22,364 nucleotides of DNA from Myxococcales bacterium (GCA_003153055.1 PMBV01000172.1:1-22364), one strand, 5' to 3'; positions 7,845 to 15,514 are shown, numbered from the stretch's first letter. The notes: a model not told the origin generated them from the letters alone. Made by a program: numbers and translations.

Positions 7845-9388
7845 CGCTGTCACGCCGCTTCGTGCTGCGGGGCATGGGGGCCACGGTGGCGCTCCCGGTG
7901 CTCCCTTCGTTGCTCAGCTCTCGCGAGGCCAAGGCCGCGCCGGGAGACGTGAGGCCATGCTTCGTCTCGTTCTCGACGAACCACGGAGGCATCTGGGCGA
8001 AGAACATGTTCCCCACCGCTCCGGCTCAGGGCGTGGTGACCCAGAGCTACGCCGGGCGCGTGAGTCGGCGATTCCCGCTGACGGCGGCGCGGTCGAACGG
8101 CACGGCGACGGTCTCTCCGGTGCTCTCGGCGCCCGACACCAAGCTGACCGATGCGCTGGTGGCGAAGATGTTCACGGTGCAGGGCTTCGGAGTGCCCTTC
8201 TACCTCGCCCACAACACCGGCGGCGCGCTGGGGAACTACTCCCGCTGTGACGGCAACGGCGCCGACGCGGTCGCGACTCAGACCGCGGCCCAGCGGCCGA
8301 CCATCGATCAAATCATGGGGTGGTCGACGTCTTTCTATCCAGACCTCTCGGGCGTTCGGCAGCGGGTGATGGTGGTGAACGGGCGTGCCTCGTACAACTA
8401 CGCAAACCCGGAGACGCGCACTGGGGCCCTGCAGGAAAACACCGGCATCAATTCACCCAACGAGTTGTTCGACGCGCTCTTCCCACAGGCTGGCGGGCCT
8501 TCGCCGCGGCGGCCCATCGTCGACAAGGTGCTGGAGGCGTACCAGAACCTCCGGGCGAGCCCCCGGCTGTCGACGGCGGACAAAAGCCGACTCGACGAGC
8601 ACCTGCAGCGGCTCTCGGAGGTGCAGCGCCGCCTCAGCACTACAGTGAGCTGCACCAACGTGGGTCGACCGACCAACCCGATGATGTCGAGGACCATCGG
8701 CGACATCATGTATGGGCAGAGCACCGCGCTGGACCCGGCGGCTCAAGCCCAGTACCTCCAGGCCATCAACGACGTCATTGTGCTGGCATTGAGCTGTGGT
8801 GTGTCGCGCATCGCGGTCAATCGCATCGACTTCAACTTCAGCGACTATTCGGGCGACTGGCACCAGGACGTCGTCCATCAGTCGGACCAGAAGGACGGCG
8901 TGAAGCAGACCATTCTCTACCAGGCGCTGCAGCGGGTGTTCGCCAACGTCATCGTCGACCTGGCCTCGAAGCTCAACGCTGTCGACATGGGCTCGGGCTC
9001 GACCTTGCTCGACCAGACGTTGCTCTCGTGGGTGCAGGAGAGCGGCAACCAGACCCACGACTCCACCACCATTCCGGTGGTTGGCTTTGGGAGCGCCCAG
9101 GGCTTTCTCAAGACGGGCTCGCACCTCGACTACCGGAACCTCGAGTTACCCTTCAGTACCGCGGAGACCGACGCTCGGTACCCCGGGCTGGTGTGGAACC
9201 AGTGGCTGGGCACGGTGCTCCAGGCGATGCGGGTGCCCAAGAGCGAGTGGGAGAAGCCGGCCGTCAACGGTGGCTACCCCGACTACAACCTTCAGAAGCT
9301 CGATTGGGTCAACGTGACCGCGGCGCAGGCCTGGCCGCCGGCTGTGTGGGCAGTGGCTGGCGAAGTTCCACCATGGCTCAAAGCATGA
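7841..9388 (+). CDS. Tat-exported DUF1552 protein, copy 1
   Basis: 515 residues. The start is the ATG at 7841, with AGGAG nine bases upstream and a 4-nt overlap with the preceding gene. The N-terminus MTLSRRFVLRG has a twin-arginine motif followed by ATVALPVLPSLL and an AKA cleavage site near residue 33, so the protein is expected to be exported folded. The body carries DUF1552 features: FVSFSTNHGGIW near the N-terminus, SPNELFDALFPQ, RLDEHLQRLSEVQRRL, and a C-terminal LLDQTLLSWVQESGNQTHDS...GFLKTGSHLDY region. That last part resembles the C-terminal half of DUF1501-type proteins, which I recall as related to the alkaline-phosphatase/sulfatase fold. No activity has been established. Its constant neighbour is the DUF1592 lipoprotein. 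Confidence 0.88.
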   Translation: MTLSRRFVLRGMGATVALPVLPSLLSSREAKAAPGDVRPCFVSFSTNHGGIWAKNMFPTAPAQGVVTQSYAGRVSRRFPLTAARSNGTATVSPVLSAPDTKLTDALVAKMFTVQGFGVPFYLAHNTGGALGNYSRCDGNGADAVATQTAAQRPTIDQIMGWSTSFYPDLSGVRQRVMVVNGRASYNYANPETRTGALQENTGINSPNELFDALFPQAGGPSPRRPIVDKVLEAYQNLRASPRLSTADKSRLDEHLQRLSEVQRRLSTTVSCTNVGRPTNPMMSRTIGDIMYGQSTALDPAAQAQYLQAINDVIVLALSCGVSRIAVNRIDFNFSDYSGDWHQDVVHQSDQKDGVKQTILYQALQRVFANVIVDLASKLNAVDMGSGSTLLDQTLLSWVQESGNQTHDSTTIPVVGFGSAQGFLKTGSHLDYRNLELPFSTAETDARYPGLVWNQWLGTVLQAMRVPKSEWEKPAVNGGYPDYNLQKLDWVNVTAAQAWPPAVWAVAGEVPPWLKA

Positions 9389-9465
9389 TTTCCCGGGGGC
9401 CTCGAGGACGAGTTGGGGGCGCGGTACTGGGGGTCGTCGAGGCTCTCGGGCAGCAGGACCTGGGC

Positions 9466-10785
9466 ATGTCCCGGGCCCTCGTCGTGGCCACGGCGGCCGG
9501 ACTCTGGTTCACGAGCTGTCTGGGCTTCGTCTCGCCCACCGACACTGATTGGAGCACGGTCGTCGAGGGAGGAGCGCGGGACGCGGCGGTGGTGGGTGAC
9601 GGGGGCGGCGTGGGGACGGGCGGGGGCAGCGCGGGAACAGGTGGTAGCAGCGCGGGGACAGGTGGTGGCAGCACAGGGACAGGCGGGGGTGGCTCGGCGG
9701 ACTCGGGAGTCCACGATTCTCGCATCGACGGCGGCCCCCTCGCCCACGAGGACGCGGGGAGCAGCGTCATCCCGATGTTCGTCGCGCAGGGACACCTGGG
9801 GCGGACGACCATCAGCTGCGACCTGGGACGGAGCTGGGCGGCGGACCAGAGCGACGTGGGGCCGTTGGATCGCTGCTGGACGACTCCCCCCGAAGGTGGC
9901 GTGCAGTACGAGTGCGACCACCAGCCCACGGCGGGCCGAGGCATCGCCTTCGGTGGTGGGTGGTGGGTGGCGAACTTCGGCTGGGGCCCGGTGGGGACCG
10001 TGAGGCGCTCGCCGGACGGCGTGCATTGGGAGCGGGTGGACGCCGGGCAGAACTTCGCCTCCATGGCCTACTCCGGGGGCGGCTTCTTCGCGGCCGACGG
10101 CTACCCCAGGCGCTCCGAAGACCTCGGGCTCACCTGGAAGGGCGCCGGAGTCATCCCCGATGTGTGGACGAACCTGAGCAACGTACGGCGTGGGAGCGCG
10201 GGTGAGCTCAACGGGCTCGTCTTCGTCGTCTCGGCCGACAACGGCCTCGGGGTGGGCCGTCCCTCGGGAGCCGACGTGCACTGGACGCTGCCCACGGTGC
10301 CCACGACGTGCCGAGCCCCGATGACTCAAGGTGGCGTGGTGGTGGCCCAGGGGCGTGTGTTGCTCGTCTCGGGAGAGGGAGTGGCCTGCAGCTCGGTCGA
10401 TGGCTCCACGTTCCAGACGTCGGCGATGGGCGGCCCGGTGACGAGCCATCTCGTCTTCGACGGCACCCACTTTCGCGCCTGGGGCAGGACGACGTCGGGT
10501 ACGGCGGTGGCCTTCCAAAGCACTGACGGCGTGAGCTGGACCACGACTCCGACCAAGCGCCAGGGCGCCTCGGGCAGTCCAGACATCGGGCCAGTGGCGT
10601 TCGGGGCTGGGGTCTTCGTGGCGGCGACGGGCGGGTGGGGGGCCTGGTACCAGTCGCAGCGGTTCTACCGCAGCACAGACGGCGTCACCTGGGAGGAGCT
10701 CCCAACGGCGGCTTTCACTCCCAGTCACCCCATCATCAACATCGCCTTCGGGGCTGGGCGGATCTCGGCCCAGTGCATGCCGTAG
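9466..10785 (+). CDS. BNR/sialidase-like repeat lipoprotein
   Basis: 439 residues from the ATG at 9466, which has AGGA about eight bases upstream. An in-frame ATG at 9373, overlapping the DUF1552 gene, is possible, but only the later start gives a clean signal peptide (MSRALVVATAAGLWFTSC, lipid Cys at 18). A Gly/Ser/Thr linker encoded by 21-bp tandem repeats follows. The rest shows repeated 'S.DG..W' blades typical of BNR/glycosidase-like propellers: RSPDGVHWERVDAG, RRSEDLGLTWKGAG, CSSVDGSTFQTS, QSTDGVSWTTTPT, YRSTDGVTWEELPT. No sialidase catalytic residues can be assigned, so I read it as a binding propeller. It is the third gene of the cassette and probably co-transcribed with DUF1592/DUF1552 copy 1. 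Confidence 0.8.
   Translation: MSRALVVATAAGLWFTSCLGFVSPTDTDWSTVVEGGARDAAVVGDGGGVGTGGGSAGTGGSSAGTGGGSTGTGGGGSADSGVHDSRIDGGPLAHEDAGSSVIPMFVAQGHLGRTTISCDLGRSWAADQSDVGPLDRCWTTPPEGGVQYECDHQPTAGRGIAFGGGWWVANFGWGPVGTVRRSPDGVHWERVDAGQNFASMAYSGGGFFAADGYPRRSEDLGLTWKGAGVIPDVWTNLSNVRRGSAGELNGLVFVVSADNGLGVGRPSGADVHWTLPTVPTTCRAPMTQGGVVVAQGRVLLVSGEGVACSSVDGSTFQTSAMGGPVTSHLVFDGTHFRAWGRTTSGTAVAFQSTDGVSWTTTPTKRQGASGSPDIGPVAFGAGVFVAATGGWGAWYQSQRFYRSTDGVTWEELPTAAFTPSHPIINIAFGAGRISAQCMP
9619..9681 (+). repeat. Three 21-bp tandem repeats encoding a Gly/Ser linker
   Basis: Three consecutive 21-bp units (9619-9639, 9640-9660, 9661-9681) have the pattern GGYGGNRGCARCRCRGGRACA and encode GGGSAGT, GGSSAGT and GGGSTGT. 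A partial fourth unit follows. They keep the reading frame, so copy number could change linker length without breaking the lipoprotein gene. Confidence 0.85.
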
Positions 10786-10864
10786 CGGGCCCGGTCGGGT
10801 TCGCCTGCTCAGACGGGTGGGCCAGGCACGCGACATGCGTCGACGCCGCGAGCGGAAGCCCGCT

Positions 10865-11713
10865 ATGCCCGTCAACATGAAGACCATTCTCCTCACTGGA
10901 GCGACGAGCGGCATCGGCCTTGAAGCGAGCGCCCAGCTGGCCAAGGAAGGCCACCGGGTGGTGATGGTGGGTCGCGACGAGCAGAAGACCCGCCAGGCGG
11001 CCGAGGACGTGAGGCGGCGCTCGGGCGCCGGGGCGGTGGAAACGCTCCACTGCGACTTCGCGTCGCAGGCATCGATCCGCGCCCTCGCCGCCGCGTACCG
11101 GGCGAAGTACGACCGCCTCGACGTGTTGATCAACAACGCGGGCTCGGTGTTCCAGGAGCGCGGGCTCACCGGCGACGGAGTCGAGCGAACCTTCGCGGTG
11201 AATCACCTCGGCTACTTCCTGTTGACCAACCTCCTCGTGGACCTCTTGGAGCGGAGCGCTCCGGCGCGCGTCGTGGTGGTGGCCTCGGTGGGCCACTACC
11301 GCGGCACGATGGATCTGGGAGACCTCGGCTTCGAGCGGGGTGGCTACAGCATCATGGCCGCGTACCAGCGATCGAAGCTGGCCAACGTGATGATGACCCG
11401 CCGCCTCGCGGCTCAGCTCGAGGGCAAAGGCGTGACGGTGAACGCGCTCCACCCGGGAGTGGTGGCGACGAACATCTGGTCCGGGGCTCCGCGGTGGAGC
11501 CGGCCCTTGCTCGCGGCGGCGAAGGCGCTGTTCATGATCAGCCCCGAGGAGGGCGCCCGGACCCTGACCTACCTTGCATCCTCACCGGAGGTCGAGGGCA
11601 AGACTGGGCTCTACTTCGAAAAGAACCTCCCGAGGGAGTGCGCGGCGCTGGCGAAGGACCGAGCGCTCACCGAGCAGCTGTGGGTGAAGTGCGCCGAGCT
11701 CGTCGGGCTCTGA
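10865..11713 (+). CDS. Short-chain dehydrogenase/reductase (SDR)
   Basis: 282 residues from the ATG at 10865; the frame is open upstream to 10817 and an ATG at 10877 is also possible. It shows the complete classical SDR signature: the nucleotide-binding TGATSGIG at residues 11-18, NNAG at 90-93, and catalytic Ser141 with Y167-x3-K171 in AAYQRSKLANV. The HPGVVATNIW stretch and the R at position 37 (VMVGRDEQK) suggest NADP(H) use and similarity to retinol-dehydrogenase-like SDRs. It is a cytoplasmic oxidoreductase of unknown substrate. It lies 79 nt after the BNR lipoprotein gene on the same strand but has no obvious link to the exported proteins. Confidence 0.93.
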   Translation: MPVNMKTILLTGATSGIGLEASAQLAKEGHRVVMVGRDEQKTRQAAEDVRRRSGAGAVETLHCDFASQASIRALAAAYRAKYDRLDVLINNAGSVFQERGLTGDGVERTFAVNHLGYFLLTNLLVDLLERSAPARVVVVASVGHYRGTMDLGDLGFERGGYSIMAAYQRSKLANVMMTRRLAAQLEGKGVTVNALHPGVVATNIWSGAPRWSRPLLAAAKALFMISPEEGARTLTYLASSPEVEGKTGLYFEKNLPRECAALAKDRALTEQLWVKCAELVGL

Positions 11714-12240
11714 GCAGCGCCTTCAAGAAACATGAACTGACCTGCCTGTAGACTGCGGCGCCCGCGGAAGAGTGCGCGGCCACGGCCAGCACGACCTCCA
11801 GCGGTGTCGCGATCCGGGCCTCTCTCCGCGGAGGCGGACAGCCGTCGCTTCGTCGTAGATGGTCGCGGTGAGGAGCTGCGAATGAGCGTCTGGCTGGCTC
11901 CCGGGTGTGGTGCTCGAACGCCGAGCTCGGCCAGTTGCCGCCCGCTGGTCCACAATCCAGCGACGAGGCGAAGCGCTGAGGTTGGCTCAGGCGGCGAAGC
12001 AACTCGTCGTGGCGAGCCTGCTGCGCAGCGGTGACGTCGAGGGCGAGCATGCCGAGCCATGAGAGCGCAGCTCGAGGCCGCAGGCTTTGTCGCCAACGCT
12101 GAGTGTCCGGTCCTCTGTCTGATGTCGAAGGAGCCGACCTCGGTGAGGGGCGAAGAGGACCCCACCTTCTCTCTGGTAGTGTTTCATGGGCCACGCGAGG
12201 GGGTGACGGGGCCGCGTTCTCCGAGAGCGGGTAGGACGGT
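11714..12240. other. No intact gene; possible decayed coding remnant on minus strand
   Basis: About 530 bases after the SDR gene hold no convincing gene. On the minus strand around 11940-12090 one frame reads LALDVTAAQQARHDELLRRLSQPQRFASSLD, which looks helical and protein-like. The protein-like character then seems to pass to other frames (SGRQLAELGVRA; LLTATIYDEATAVRLRGERPG), as expected of a gene broken by frameshifts. I could not identify the ancestral protein. Reading frames on both strands here otherwise have the Arg/Pro/Ser-rich look of noncoding GC-rich DNA. Confidence 0.35.
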
Positions 12241-12342
12241 GCGAGCATGCCTTGAGGTGCGAGGGTGGGGCCGGTACCCGCCGACCGGGGCGGTCTGGCC
12301 AGCGCCTCGACCCCAGACCTCAGTGAGCACACGTGAGGGGCC
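12241..12342 (+). repeat. Inverted repeat arm U, left copy (102 bp)
   Basis: This 102-bp segment begins GCGAGCATGCCTTGAGGTGC and ends GTGAGGGGCC, directly before an ATGAGCC start. It matches the reverse complement of 12718-12819 at 82 of 102 positions without any gap, by hand alignment. It appears to be the region upstream of the short ORF family found in the same cluster. Confidence 0.85.
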
Positions 12343-12390
12343 ATGAGCCAAGCCCCGCACCACTCGACCGACCGGAAGTGGGGGTCCTGA
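12343..12390 (+). pseudogene. Frameshifted copy of the short 'HHSTDR' ORF
   Basis: It reads MSQAPHHSTDRKWGS and then stops. The first 40 bases match the start of the intact minus-strand ORF at 12432-12569 at 37 of 40 positions. A 4-bp deletion just after the AGTGGG shared by both copies breaks the frame. Similarity resumes with CTGATGCTCGCGG (12387-12399) and then fades. It follows repeat arm U directly. Confidence 0.6.
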
Positions 12391-12431
12391 TGCTCGCGGA
12401 CCCAGGTCGGAAAGCGGTGTCGGAAGTCCCG

Positions 12432-12569
12432 TCATGGGTGGAGGAGAGCCCCTCGATGCGCGGGGGTGAGACCCAAATGGAAGAGCAGCTTCCATTCGTG
12501 TCCGGGGCCCGCGAGCATCAGATAGAAGGCCCACTGCCGGTCGGTCGAGTGGTGCAGGGCCTGGCTCAT
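12432..12569 (-). CDS. Small hypothetical protein, 45 residues (intact copy of repeat-associated ORF)
   Basis: An ATG at 12569 opens a 45-codon frame ending in TGA at 12432-12434. The product begins MSQALHHSTDRQWAFYLMLA, continues GPGHEWKLLFHLGLTPAHRG and ends ALLHP. The start is preceded by AGGGGCC, as in the left copy. Support for coding is only comparative: its first 40 bases recur at 12343-12382 and its HEWK(L/M)LFHLGLT segment recurs on the other strand at 12629-12664, with changes that keep most residues. I recognise no domain. It may be a real small gene, the 5' fragment of a longer one, or simply part of a repetitive element. The HEWK segment is itself nearly palindromic (AATGGAAG-N5-CTTCCATT). 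Confidence 0.4.
   Translation of the reverse strand: MSQALHHSTDRQWAFYLMLAGPGHEWKLLFHLGLTPAHRGALLHP
12463..12498 (-). repeat. Hairpin-forming repeat H, copy 1
   Basis: Read on the minus strand, these 36 bases run from CACGAATGGAAG to GGTCTCACC and match 12629-12664 on the plus strand at 34 of 36 positions. Inside lies a perfect 8-bp stem, AATGGAAG and CTTCCATT, with a 5-nt loop (12476-12496). The segment also encodes the HEWKLLFHLGLT part of the 45-codon ORF. Confidence 0.8.
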
Positions 12570-12628
12570 GGCCCCTGGAACACGACCGGAGGTGGTGAGG
12601 AGCGCCCCCTTTCTTCGGGCCCGAGCGT

Positions 12629-12664
12629 CACGAATGGAAGATGCTCTTCCATTTGGGCCTCACC
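12629..12664 (+). repeat. Hairpin-forming repeat H, copy 2
   Basis: This second copy lies in the opposite orientation to the first and keeps the same AATGGAAG-N5-CTTCCATT stem (12633-12653) with a different loop (ATGCT). It encodes HEWKMLFHLGLT in the plus strand but lacks the upstream part of the short ORF. Confidence 0.8.
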
Positions 12665-12717
12665 CACGCGGGCCTCGGACCTGGCGTCGAGAGGGCGCCT
12701 TTCTCGAGCAGGCTCGT

Positions 12718-12819
12718 GGCTTCTCAGGTGTGCTCACAGCGCTCACGCGCCGAGGGGCTTGCCAGACTGCCTCGGTGGTTGGGCACCGGCCCCACCGTCG
12801 CACCTCAAGGCAAGCTCGC
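12718..12819 (-). repeat. Inverted repeat arm U, right copy (102 bp)
   Basis: This is the reverse-oriented partner of 12241-12342 (about 80% identical, no gaps). In the minus direction it would sit upstream of the intact 45-codon ORF, but about 148 bases holding H copy 2 separate them. This suggests a rearrangement between an ancestral U arm and its ORF. Confidence 0.85.
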
Positions 12820-12915
12820 CCAATGAGAGAGGCCGTCGCGTCGGCAGTGCGATGACGGCGGCACGCGAACGACCGGGCAGTAGGGCTCTTCCGTCGACGG
12901 CGTTTCGGCAGGTCT

Positions 12916-12936
12916 CTGAGACCCGCCGCCTCTCAG
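12916..12936. terminator. Weak hairpin downstream of the exporter gene
   Basis: CTGAGA and TCTCAG form a perfect 6-bp stem around a 9-nt loop, about 58 bases past the stop of the threonine/serine exporter gene. There is no T-run, so a role in ending transcription is only possible. Confidence 0.25.
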
Positions 12937-12950
12937 CCTGTGTCGACTCT

Positions 12951-12962
12951 GGTGACGTCACC
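12951..12962. promoter_or_regulatory. Perfect 12-bp palindrome GGTGACGTCACC
   Basis: A perfect dyad lies between the repeat cluster and the end of the exporter gene. No gene clearly starts next to it, so it cannot be assigned to a promoter; it may be chance in GC-rich DNA. Confidence 0.25.
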
Positions 12963-12993
12963 CGAATCGCCGCTCCCCGAGGTCTCCAGCCAC

Positions 12994-14217
12994 CTAAAGA
13001 ATCTTCCGCGACGGCAGCACCACGTTGGCGACCAAGAGCCCCATCACCAGCGCAGCAGCGGTGAGGACCATGTCTGCGAACTGCCCGGCTCCGGCGGTGT
13101 AGTCGCCGCGGAGCAAGGCGTCGAGACTCCGAAACCCGAAGGCCCCCGGCACCAGCAGGAGCAACCCCGGGAGTGAGAAGAGCTGGCTGGGCCGCTGAGA
13201 GACCCGGGCGTAGATGTTGGCCGCGACCGAGAGCGCCATGGCGGCGAGGAAGGCCGCGTGAAAGCCGGGGAGCGCCCGAGTGGCCTGACTGGCGGCCCAC
13301 ACGACTCCGTCGGAGAGCAGCGCCACCCACAGCCATTCGCGTCGCAGCCCCAGGAGCACGCCGAAGCTGATCGCCGCGGTGACGAGGGCGAGGAGCTGGA
13401 ACGGCCACGACGCGGCGATGACTGGCGCCGCGGGCTCGGGCTTGAAGCCAAAGCGTTGCTCAAGCCCCAGCATCACCAGGATGCCGAAGACGAGTGCGAG
13501 GAGCGTGACGGCCGCCTCCATCAGCCGCGCCGTACCCGACACCAGGTTGCGATAGGTGAGCTCGGCGAGGCCGGTGGTCAGCACCATGCCGGGGAGCAGC
13601 GGAATGATGACGGACAGCACCAGCACCTCGCGGGAGTGCGTCGGCCAAACGAGGGTCGAGAGCCAGGCCACCAGGCCGGCCACCGCTCCGCCGAGGAAGT
13701 TCTCGAGGAAGCGTGCCGTGGGAGAGCCCCGGGCGAGGTACATCAGCCCGCGCAGGGCCAGGGCGCCCATCGCGGCGAGCACGAAGTCCACCTGGTCACC
13801 GCCGAGGGACACCGCGGCTCCGGCGCTGGCTCCCATCGTGGCCAGCGTCACCGCCCGAGGAGACCAGGTGTCGGTCTTGTTGGTGATGGCGGCGATGCGG
13901 CGCCGGGCTTCGGCCACGGTCACCGTGCGGTCAGCGACGCCGTTGAGCACTTCGTCGAGGGCCGCGAGCCGCTCGAGGTTCGTGCTCCACTCGCGCACCC
14001 GTACCATCTGCATCGCCGGTGGGGCGCCCTCGGGAGTCCGCACCGAGAGGAAGAGGCCAGTGGGCACGGCGAAGGCGTCGCACTCGAAGCCCTCGTGGGC
14101 CGCGACCACCCCGAGGAGGTCCTCGAGGCGATGGGTCGGACACCCGGCTGACAACAGACCCGTTCCGAGCTCGACGAGGTAGTCGAGGAGCAGGTTGGCG
14201 CTCAGCGTCTCGCTCAC
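12994..14217 (-). CDS. ThrE-type threonine/serine exporter
   Basis: About 407 residues from a GTG at 14217; a TTG at 14229, right after the upstream stop, is the alternative. The N-terminal ~110 residues are a soluble domain with the conserved LLSAGCPTHRLEDLL and AFAVPTGLFLSVRTPEG stretches (DUF1212/ThrE N-part). About ten hydrophobic segments follow, including AVSLGGDQVDFVLAAMGALA, HSREVLVLSVIIPLLPGMVL and a C-terminal LFSLPGLLLLVPGAFGFRSL (DUF3815-like part). Both halves are fused in one chain, as in corynebacterial ThrE; some bacteria split them into two genes. The expected role is proton-driven export of threonine and serine across the inner membrane. It lies directly after the esterase gene and is probably co-transcribed with it. 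Confidence 0.9.
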   Translation of the reverse strand: MSETLSANLLLDYLVELGTGLLSAGCPTHRLEDLLGVVAAHEGFECDAFAVPTGLFLSVRTPEGAPPAMQMVRVREWSTNLERLAALDEVLNGVADRTVTVAEARRRIAAITNKTDTWSPRAVTLATMGASAGAAVSLGGDQVDFVLAAMGALALRGLMYLARGSPTARFLENFLGGAVAGLVAWLSTLVWPTHSREVLVLSVIIPLLPGMVLTTGLAELTYRNLVSGTARLMEAAVTLLALVFGILVMLGLEQRFGFKPEPAAPVIAASWPFQLLALVTAAISFGVLLGLRREWLWVALLSDGVVWAASQATRALPGFHAAFLAAMALSVAANIYARVSQRPSQLFSLPGLLLLVPGAFGFRSLDALLRGDYTAGAGQFADMVLTAAALVMGLLVANVVLPSRKIL

Positions 14218-14229
14218 ATGGTCTTTCAA

Positions 14230-15234
14230 TCAGGGCAGGGCAGTGAAGAAGTCGTACATCGCCTTCGTCGCGAAGCAAGGCCAACCGTGGCTCGTGCCGG
14301 AATAGGCGGGGTCGTTGTGTGAGCACCAGAACGTCGGCTTGGAGCACCCCTGGTACTCCACGCAGCCGGGGTTCACCGTGGTGCTGCCGCTCATGCACGT
14401 GCTCACGCTGGTGTCCGGCACCTTGGTCGTGGTGCACGTGTTGACCTTCGTGAATTGTGCGACGACGTCGGCGCCATCGCTCTTTCGCTCCGAGTCTTTG
14501 GCTCCCTGGATGTACATGACTGGAATTGGGGTGGTGAAGGCGCCGTAGTTCGACGCCGCGACGGGCGCCACGGCCTTGAAGTTGAAGTGTCCGGCGTCCG
14601 AGGCCTTGGTGAGAATCTGCACTATCATCTGTGCCCCGGAGCTGTGGCCAGTGGCAAAGACGCGATTCGTGTCGATGCAGTAGCTTGCCATCAGCTCGTC
14701 GTAGACGGCGATGACCTTGGCTCGGTCGGTGTTGTAGACCCACTGACTGCCAGCGCTCTTGGGGAAGGCGCGCACGTAGCTCGTCTCGAATTCGGAGCCG
14801 TTCGTCAGGGTTCGAATTTGGTCGATGGGGTTGCTCGCGGCATGAAACCCCATCAGCAGCGGGAACGGCTTGGTGCCGTCGTAGGTCGCCGGGAACGTGT
14901 AGATGTGGTCGTTCGTGACCGTCACCGTACCTCCGCTTGGCCGCCCGCCTTTGCCACACCCGGCGCTCGGCTTGGGCGGGGTCACGGGCCCGATGACGCC
15001 CGAGTCCTGGCCACCGGATTCTCCCGCGTCAGCAGGTGCTCCAGAGTCGGGCGGCGATCCACTGTCCACCACCGCCGGGCCGGCGTCTCGGGCTTGAAAT
15101 CCGGCGTCGACGCGCGCTCCAGCATCAATCCCCGTTCCCGCATCCAGGGAGTCGATGCCTCCCTCGCATCCGGCCAACACCAACAGAGCGGGCACGGCGA
15201 ACCTCAACGCGCGCGCCAGGGCGCCATCAATCAT
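14230..15234 (-). CDS. Secreted esterase/PHB-depolymerase-like lipoprotein
   Basis: 334 residues starting at an ATG with GGAGA six bases upstream. The lipobox LVLAGC places the lipid Cys at 23. A 'DAG/DSG'-rich linker spans about 28-80, typical of myxobacterial surface lipoproteins. The catalytic part is an alpha/beta-hydrolase of the PHB depolymerase/feruloyl esterase (LpqC-like) type: PFPLLMGFHA supplies the strand before the oxyanion loop, TGHSSGA holds the nucleophile Ser198 in GxSxG, IQGAKDSE holds the likely Asp247, and TSHGWPCF the likely His316. Several Cys pairs in the C-terminal third suggest disulfides. The substrate is unknown; a polyester or plant phenolic ester is possible. Confidence 0.85.
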   Translation of the reverse strand: MIDGALARALRFAVPALLVLAGCEGGIDSLDAGTGIDAGARVDAGFQARDAGPAVVDSGSPPDSGAPADAGESGGQDSGVIGPVTPPKPSAGCGKGGRPSGGTVTVTNDHIYTFPATYDGTKPFPLLMGFHAASNPIDQIRTLTNGSEFETSYVRAFPKSAGSQWVYNTDRAKVIAVYDELMASYCIDTNRVFATGHSSGAQMIVQILTKASDAGHFNFKAVAPVAASNYGAFTTPIPVMYIQGAKDSERKSDGADVVAQFTKVNTCTTTKVPDTSVSTCMSGSTTVNPGCVEYQGCSKPTFWCSHNDPAYSGTSHGWPCFATKAMYDFFTALP

Positions 15235-15287
15235 GCTCTCTCCGCGGTCATGTAGGAATCAGCCAAGAGAGCGCCGTCAGCACGAAC

Positions 15288-15313
15288 GGGTCAGAAGTCC
15301 CTTCGGATGACCC
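15288..15313. promoter_or_regulatory. Bulged hairpin/inverted repeat upstream of the esterase gene
   Basis: GGGTCA and TGACCC form the outer 6-bp arms. GAAG and CTTC form an inner 4-bp stem around a TCC loop, with a 3-nt bulge (GGA) on one side. It lies 54-79 bases before the esterase ATG and within the 280-nt region shared with the divergent DUF1592 gene. It could be an operator or an RNA leader structure; no known motif matches. Confidence 0.3.
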
Positions 15314-15514
15314 ACCGCTCCCCCAGCCAATTCCGTGGCTTAGCCCCGGCTCAACTGTCTTTCCAAATTCGTCCTGATGCTCCTGACCCACCACCTGCTC
15401 CACGAGGCTCTTGTGTTCGAATGGGAGCTTCGTTCCCGTGGCCCCTACAACACCGGAGGTGCTGGTCGTGAAACAACTCACACGAAGCGCTCCTGACGCA
15501 CACCGGAGGGCCCC

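Noticed and set aside
5913..7853. Long minus-strand frame (646 codons) opposite the first c-heme lipoprotein gene
   Set aside because: The plus strand has a signal peptide, conserved domains and a heme motif; the minus-strand product is low-complexity Arg/Gly/Val without any recognisable feature.
8320..9465. N-terminal extension of the BNR-like lipoprotein frame
   Set aside because: It overlaps the DUF1552 gene in another frame; a lipoprotein signal peptide starting at 9466 marks the real start.
12241..12819. CRISPR array or integron interpretation of the repeat cluster
   Set aside because: Repeats are inverted, of different lengths and not regularly spaced, and there is no integrase or cas gene nearby.
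12333..13064. Plus-strand 243-codon frame across the repeat cluster
   Set aside because: It reads through repeats in both orientations and into the 3' end of the exporter gene, with no consistent composition, so it is an accidental open frame.
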